Shown piece after piece: positions 52,333-55,723 of a stretch of 55,723 nucleotides of DNA. Both the position numbers and the translations under genes were made by a program. Source of the stretch: Mycobacterium attenuatum. GTDB lineage: Bacteria > Actinomycetota > Actinomycetes > Mycobacteriales > Mycobacteriaceae. The stretch lies in assembly GCF_900566085.1 (NCBI RefSeq), contig NZ_UPHT01000114.1, positions 1 through 55,723 on the forward strand, written 5' to 3'. Below the pieces are notes generated by a model, which did not search any database, was not told the DNA's origin, and was given only the letters and a program-made list of their open reading frames with translations. Every line of letters begins with the position of its first letter. Position 1 is the first letter of the stretch.

Positions 52333-52696
52333 TGAACGTCTCCCGCCATTCCGCCACCCCGGCCCGACACCCGCCATCGAGATAGCATCCGAACAACTGC
52401 TCGCCCTGAGTCGATCCGCCCGGCGCGGGCATGCCGAATGGCAGCGTTAGGGCGCCGCGAGTACCCGCTCCCGCGCTGCAGTGCAGGATTCGCCAGGTAG
52501 CCGGCGGTGGGCCGGGTTCACCGGGGACTCAGGCACGCCATCGGAAACACAAAATGTTTACCAATCGTTTACCTGTGCGCCACATAACGACAGATTGCTG
52601 TGCGTGCGGCTCCCATAGCATCACTGCCTGACGGCTGTCACAGTCCGCCGGTGACCGTTGATGCCCACCGCAGCAAGCACGAGGGAGGACCTGCAC
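52333..52696. other. Intergenic region, no gene recognised
   Basis: This is the longest stretch without a gene (364 bases between the mbtI promoter and a small conserved gene). I see no tRNA, no clear hairpin terminator and no reading frame with conserved features. The right end (about 52540-52680) is more AT-rich, with AAAATGTTTACC and GTTTACC, and probably contains the promoter of the following gene. Confidence 0.5.
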
Positions 52697-52906
52697 ATGT
52701 TCGTGATCCATCTCGCGGACGGCGAAGAAGTCCATGGTGAAAGCGAGGAGCTTTCGATCAACCAGGACACCGGTGTGCTAACGGTATGCAAAGTCGACGG
52801 CTTCGAGGAGACCACGACGCACTACTCGCCGATTGCGTGGCGGACGGTGACCCACCGCAAGCGAGACATCGGCGTGCGGCCCTCACTGGTTTCTTCCGCA
52901 CGCTGA
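52697..52906 (+). CDS. Small conserved mycobacterial protein
   Basis: A 69-residue acidic-to-basic protein starting MFVIHLADGEEVHGESEELSINQ, followed by a beta-rich core (GVLTVCKVDGFEETTTHYSPIAWRTV) and a basic tail. No domain is recognised. The ATG at 52697 is preceded by GAGGGAGGACC at good spacing; this strong ribosome site supports a real gene. An upstream ATG at 52658 lacks one. Function unknown. Confidence 0.65.
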   Translation: MFVIHLADGEEVHGESEELSINQDTGVLTVCKVDGFEETTTHYSPIAWRTVTHRKRDIGVRPSLVSSAR

Positions 52907-53195
52907 CGGCGCGACTCGTATTTCACAGCAGATTGGCAGCCGATTCACATTGAACTCACGCCATTAGGCCGCTGACAGCGCCCTGCCAGCACAATTGGCA
53001 CCGCAGACCGCCACCCGGCAGTTTCGGGGGCCGCCAGGTGCCTGAAAATAGCGCGTTTCCTGGGACTTTGTGCACGTTGTGAGTAGCGGTTCGGCCGTTG
53101 CCTCGCTAAATTCTCAGCGTTGTCTGGGGTGTTCCCGGTCGCTCCGCTGAAGGTGGTTGCTTCCTGGATCGCGGCACGAAGCATGGGAGGCGCCA

Positions 53196-54431
53196 ATGCT
53201 GCATGAGTTCTGGGAGAATTTCACCCATAACCTTTTCAAACCGCTGCTGTTGTTTTTCTACTTCGGGTTCTTGATCCCGATCCTCAAGGTGCGGTTCGAG
53301 TTTCCTTATGTGATCTACCAGGGCCTCACCATGTACCTGCTGCTGGCCATCGGCTGGCACGGGGGCGAAGAGCTCGCCAAGATCAGCGCATCCAGCGTCG
53401 GCACCATCGTCGGATTCATGGTCGTGGGATTCGTGCTGAACTTCTTCATCGGGGGTATCGCTTATCTGCTGCTGAGCCGCCTGAGTTCCATGCGCAGAGT
53501 CGATCGCGCTACGGTGGCCGGCTACTACGGTTCGGATTCGGCAGGCACCTTCGCCACCTGCGTCGCAGTGCTTACCAGCGTCGGCATCGCCTTCAACGCC
53601 TACATGCCGGTCATGTTGGCCGTCATGGAGATTCCCGGCTGCCTGGTGGCGCTGTATCTCGTGGCACGACTGCGGCACCGCGGAATGGACGAGGCCGGTT
53701 ACATGCCCGACGAGCCGGGCTACACCCCGCCGGCCAAGGTCTCGCTCGGCCCGGGAACGGCGGCGCGGCCGGCCCGGGGGGAAACCCTCGAGGCCAGCAA
53801 CGAACGCGGGATCGAGCAGGAGCTGGAGCTCTCGCTGGAAAAGCAGGAGCACCCGGATTGGGAGGAAGCCGGGGAAGGCAGCCGCAAAGCCTCCCTGTTC
53901 TCGCGCGAGTTGCTGCAGGAAGTCTTCCTCAATCCTGGATTGTGTCTGCTGCTCGGCGGCATCGTCATCGGCCTCATCAGCGGACTGCAAGGTGAAAAGG
54001 TCGTCCACGACGACGACACGTTCTTCGTGACGGCCTTCCAGGGCGTGCTGGCCCTGTTCCTGCTGGAGATGGGCATGACCGCATCCCGCAAACTCAAGGA
54101 CTTGAGGACGGCGGGTCGGGGGTTCATCTTCTTCGGCCTGGTGGCGCCGAACCTTTTTGCGACGTTGGGGATCCTGGTCGCCCACACCTATGCCTACCTG
54201 ACCAATAGCGACTTCAAGCCCGGTACCTACGTGTTGTTCGCGGTGCTGTGCGGCGCGGCGTCCTATATCGCCGTCCCGGCAGTGCAGCGACTGGCGATTC
54301 CCGAGGCCAGCCCGACGCTGCCACTGGCCGCATCACTGGGTTTGACCTTCTCCTACAACGTCACGATCGGGATCCCGCTCTACATCGAGGTCGCCCGCCT
54401 AGTCGGGCAATGGTTCCATACCGCCGCGTGA
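53196..54431 (+). CDS. SbtA-like sodium-dependent bicarbonate transporter
   Basis: Membrane protein of the SbtA (DUF897) family, in the place of Rv2387. The 411 residues have about ten hydrophobic segments in two halves. These include LFKPLLLFFYFGFLIPIL (about 10-27), VGTIVGFMVVGFVLNFFIGGI, and after the loop CLLLGGIVIGLISGL and FVTAFQGVLALFLLEMGMTASR. The halves are joined by a charged cytoplasmic loop (about 180-245, rich in Glu/Lys). The family pattern TVAGYYGSDSAGTFATCVAVL, repeated as VLFAVLCGAASYIAVPAVQR, fits the inverted-repeat ion-binding motif. The ATG at 53196 has GGGAGG upstream. Substrate (HCO3-/Na+) is assigned by family only; no SbtB-type PII partner is adjacent. It is convergent with hemW, 7 bases apart. 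Confidence 0.85.
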   Translation: MLHEFWENFTHNLFKPLLLFFYFGFLIPILKVRFEFPYVIYQGLTMYLLLAIGWHGGEELAKISASSVGTIVGFMVVGFVLNFFIGGIAYLLLSRLSSMRRVDRATVAGYYGSDSAGTFATCVAVLTSVGIAFNAYMPVMLAVMEIPGCLVALYLVARLRHRGMDEAGYMPDEPGYTPPAKVSLGPGTAARPARGETLEASNERGIEQELELSLEKQEHPDWEEAGEGSRKASLFSRELLQEVFLNPGLCLLLGGIVIGLISGLQGEKVVHDDDTFFVTAFQGVLALFLLEMGMTASRKLKDLRTAGRGFIFFGLVAPNLFATLGILVAHTYAYLTNSDFKPGTYVLFAVLCGAASYIAVPAVQRLAIPEASPTLPLAASLGLTFSYNVTIGIPLYIEVARLVGQWFHTAA

Positions 54432-54438
54432 ATGCGGA

Positions 54439-55626
54439 TCACCCCAGCAGCGTGCGCACCACGGCATCGGCCAGCAATCGCCCCCGGTCCGTGAGGACCA
54501 GCCGGTCACCCTCGGTTGCCAGCAACCCGTCGGCGAGCACCACTTCGGCGCGCTCGCGTTCGGCGGCATCGAGCCGGCTCATCGGTAATCCCTGACGCAA
54601 CCGGATTTTCAGCAGTACCTCTTCGGTGTGACGCGCGTCCGCGCCGAGCTCCTCGAAGCCGGCCACCGGCAGCGTCTCACCCGCCAGCAACTCCGCGTAT
54701 GTGTTGGGATGTTTGACGTTCCACCATCGGGTCGCGCCGACGTAGCCGTGCGCACCGGGACCGGCGCCCCACCACTGGCCGCCGCCCCAATACCCGAGGT
54801 TGTGCCGGCACTCGCCGCCCGGCCGGGCCCAGTTGGACACCTCGTACCACGACAGACCAGCCGCCCTCAGCGCCCCGTCTGCCAACTCGTAGCGGCGGGC
54901 GAGCACGTCGTCGTCCGGTGCTGTGAGCTCACCGCGCCGGACGCGCCGGGCCAGGGCCGTTCCCTCCTCGACGACCAGGGCATAGGCCGACACGTGGTCG
55001 ACACCGGCGTGGATCGCAGCGTCCACCGAACGCAGCAGATCGTCGTCGGACTCTCCCGGGGTTCCATAGATCAGGTCGAGGTTGACGTGTTCGAAGCCCG
55101 CGTCCATTGCCTCGCGTGCGGCAGCCGCGGCCCGCCCGGGCGAGTGGACGCGGTCCAGGGTGGCCAGCACCCGCGGCGCTACCGATTGCATGCCAAGTGA
55201 CACCCGCGTGTACCCGGCAGCCCGGATCGCATCGAAGAACTCCGGCCAGGTGGACTCGGGATTGGCTTCGGTCGTGATCTCGACGTCGGGCGCCAGCACA
55301 AAACACTCGCCGACCATGCGAAGCAACCTCGTCAGGCGCTCACCGCCCAGCAGCGACGGCGTACCGCCGCCGACGAAGACGGTGTTCAGGGTCGGTGCGC
55401 CGAGCCGTGCTGCCGCCAACTCGAATTCGGTGCGCAGCGCCAGCAGCCAGGCGTCAGGATTGACGCCGCCCAGCTCGGCCGGGGTGTAGGTGTTGAAGTC
55501 GCAATATCCGCAGCGGGTCACGCAGAAGGGGACATGCACGTACAGCCCGAACGGCTGTCCCGGGCTCGGCAGCATGCCGGGCAGTTCGACCGGTGACTCA
55601 CGAACAGGCATGCCAAATCTTCGCAT
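54439..55626 (-). CDS. hemW: Radical SAM protein HemW (annotated hemN in Mtb)
   Basis: Radical SAM enzyme of the HemN/HemW family; orthologue of Rv2388c. The 395 residues contain the cluster motif CVTRCGYCDFN (CxxxCxxC, about 35-45), then FVGGGTPSLL, STEANPEST, SLGMQS and NLDLIYGTPGE. The C-terminal part has ECRHNLGYWGGGQWWGAGPGAHG. HemW-type proteins act as haem chaperones rather than true coproporphyrinogen dehydrogenases, and the CxxxCxxC without the extra Cys of HemN fits HemW. The ATG at 55626 or ATG 55611 may be the start. Confidence 0.92.
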   Translation of the reverse strand: MRRFGMPVRESPVELPGMLPSPGQPFGLYVHVPFCVTRCGYCDFNTYTPAELGGVNPDAWLLALRTEFELAAARLGAPTLNTVFVGGGTPSLLGGERLTRLLRMVGECFVLAPDVEITTEANPESTWPEFFDAIRAAGYTRVSLGMQSVAPRVLATLDRVHSPGRAAAAAREAMDAGFEHVNLDLIYGTPGESDDDLLRSVDAAIHAGVDHVSAYALVVEEGTALARRVRRGELTAPDDDVLARRYELADGALRAAGLSWYEVSNWARPGGECRHNLGYWGGGQWWGAGPGAHGYVGATRWWNVKHPNTYAELLAGETLPVAGFEELGADARHTEEVLLKIRLRQGLPMSRLDAAERERAEVVLADGLLATEGDRLVLTDRGRLLADAVVRTLLG

Positions 55627-55723
55627 GGCACGCCGCGGCGGTCCGGCCAGCCGACACCGTCCATGCCGTTCTGGCCCAGCACCGACCCGCCTGTGCCACC
55701 GCGACCACCTGTGCCGGCGGCCG
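55518..55723 (-). CDS. Possible C-terminal end of a PE_PGRS-like gene (partial)
   Basis: On the minus strand, entering from the right edge, the first codons read GTGGRGGTGG followed by SVLGQNG, the Gly-rich pattern of PE_PGRS tails. The frame then runs through non-repetitive codons and stops at 55518-55520, overlapping the hemW start. Only about 20 residues look repeat-like, so this is a tentative call. If real, the tail overlaps the first third of the hemW N-terminus in another frame. Confidence 0.35.
   Translation of the reverse strand, partial: AAGTGGRGGTGGSVLGQNGMDGVGWPDRRGVPCEDLACLFVSHRSNCPACCRARDSRSGCTCMSPSA

Noticed and set aside
1..55723. tRNA, rRNA, integrase or insertion-sequence genes
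   Set aside because: None recognised by eye on either strand; absence is not proven without a covariance or profile search.

Overview
This window comes from a Mycobacterium, probably a slow grower. The gene order glyS, smtB-furB, uppS-recO, amiA2, era, ybeY-phoH, rsmE-dnaJ2-hrcA, cfp2, a mycobactin locus, mbtI, an sbtA-type gene and hemW follows the M. tuberculosis stretch from about Rv2357c to Rv2388c, and a PE_PGRS-like glycine-rich tail appears at the right edge. The species cannot be fixed from sequence alone. DNA is high-GC throughout; the siderophore synthase block (about 19.7-40.2 kb) looks by eye somewhat less GC-rich than its flanks.

Layout. 0.1-10.6 kb: housekeeping genes for translation (glyS), zinc control (smtB-furB), cell-wall lipid carrier synthesis and repair (recO-uppS-Rv2360c-like), an amidase, and the tight phoH-ybeY-corC-like-cdd-like-era operon. 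10.7-13.7 kb: an accessory islet with a frameshifted cytochrome P450, a methyltransferase and an NTF2-like protein. 13.7-16.7 kb: hrcA-dnaJ2-rsmE. 16.9-19.4 kb: a small conserved protein, a carboxymuconolactone-decarboxylase/ECF41 sigma-factor pair, and the secreted antigen gene cfp2.

19.7-52.3 kb holds a rearranged, mosaic mycobactin locus. The NRPS genes run mbtE-mbtF-mbtB on the minus strand with 4-base overlaps. Divergently, an IucB/MbtK-type acyltransferase, a stand-alone thioesterase, mbtC (KS) and mbtD (AT-KR-ACP) form a plus-strand operon. mbtG, mbtA, mbtJ and mbtI are close to canonical mycobacterial forms. Differences from M. tuberculosis as I recall it: the thioesterase domain of MbtB is a separate gene in the opposite operon; no mbtH is visible; and a SagB/McbC-type FMN dehydrogenase sits tail-to-tail with the cyclising NRPS MbtB. 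That suggests the salicyl-oxazoline or thiazoline ring may be oxidised to an aromatic azole. IdeR-like boxes precede mbtE/the acyltransferase, the thioesterase operon, mbtA/mbtG and mbtI.

Between mbtJ and mbtI lies a lipid-oxidation module (SDR, ferritin-like diiron protein, Baeyer-Villiger-type monooxygenase, MerR regulator, DesA1-like desaturase) plus a homologue of the dormancy-associated translation inhibitor Rv0079. The window ends with a small conserved protein, an SbtA-like bicarbonate transporter and hemW.
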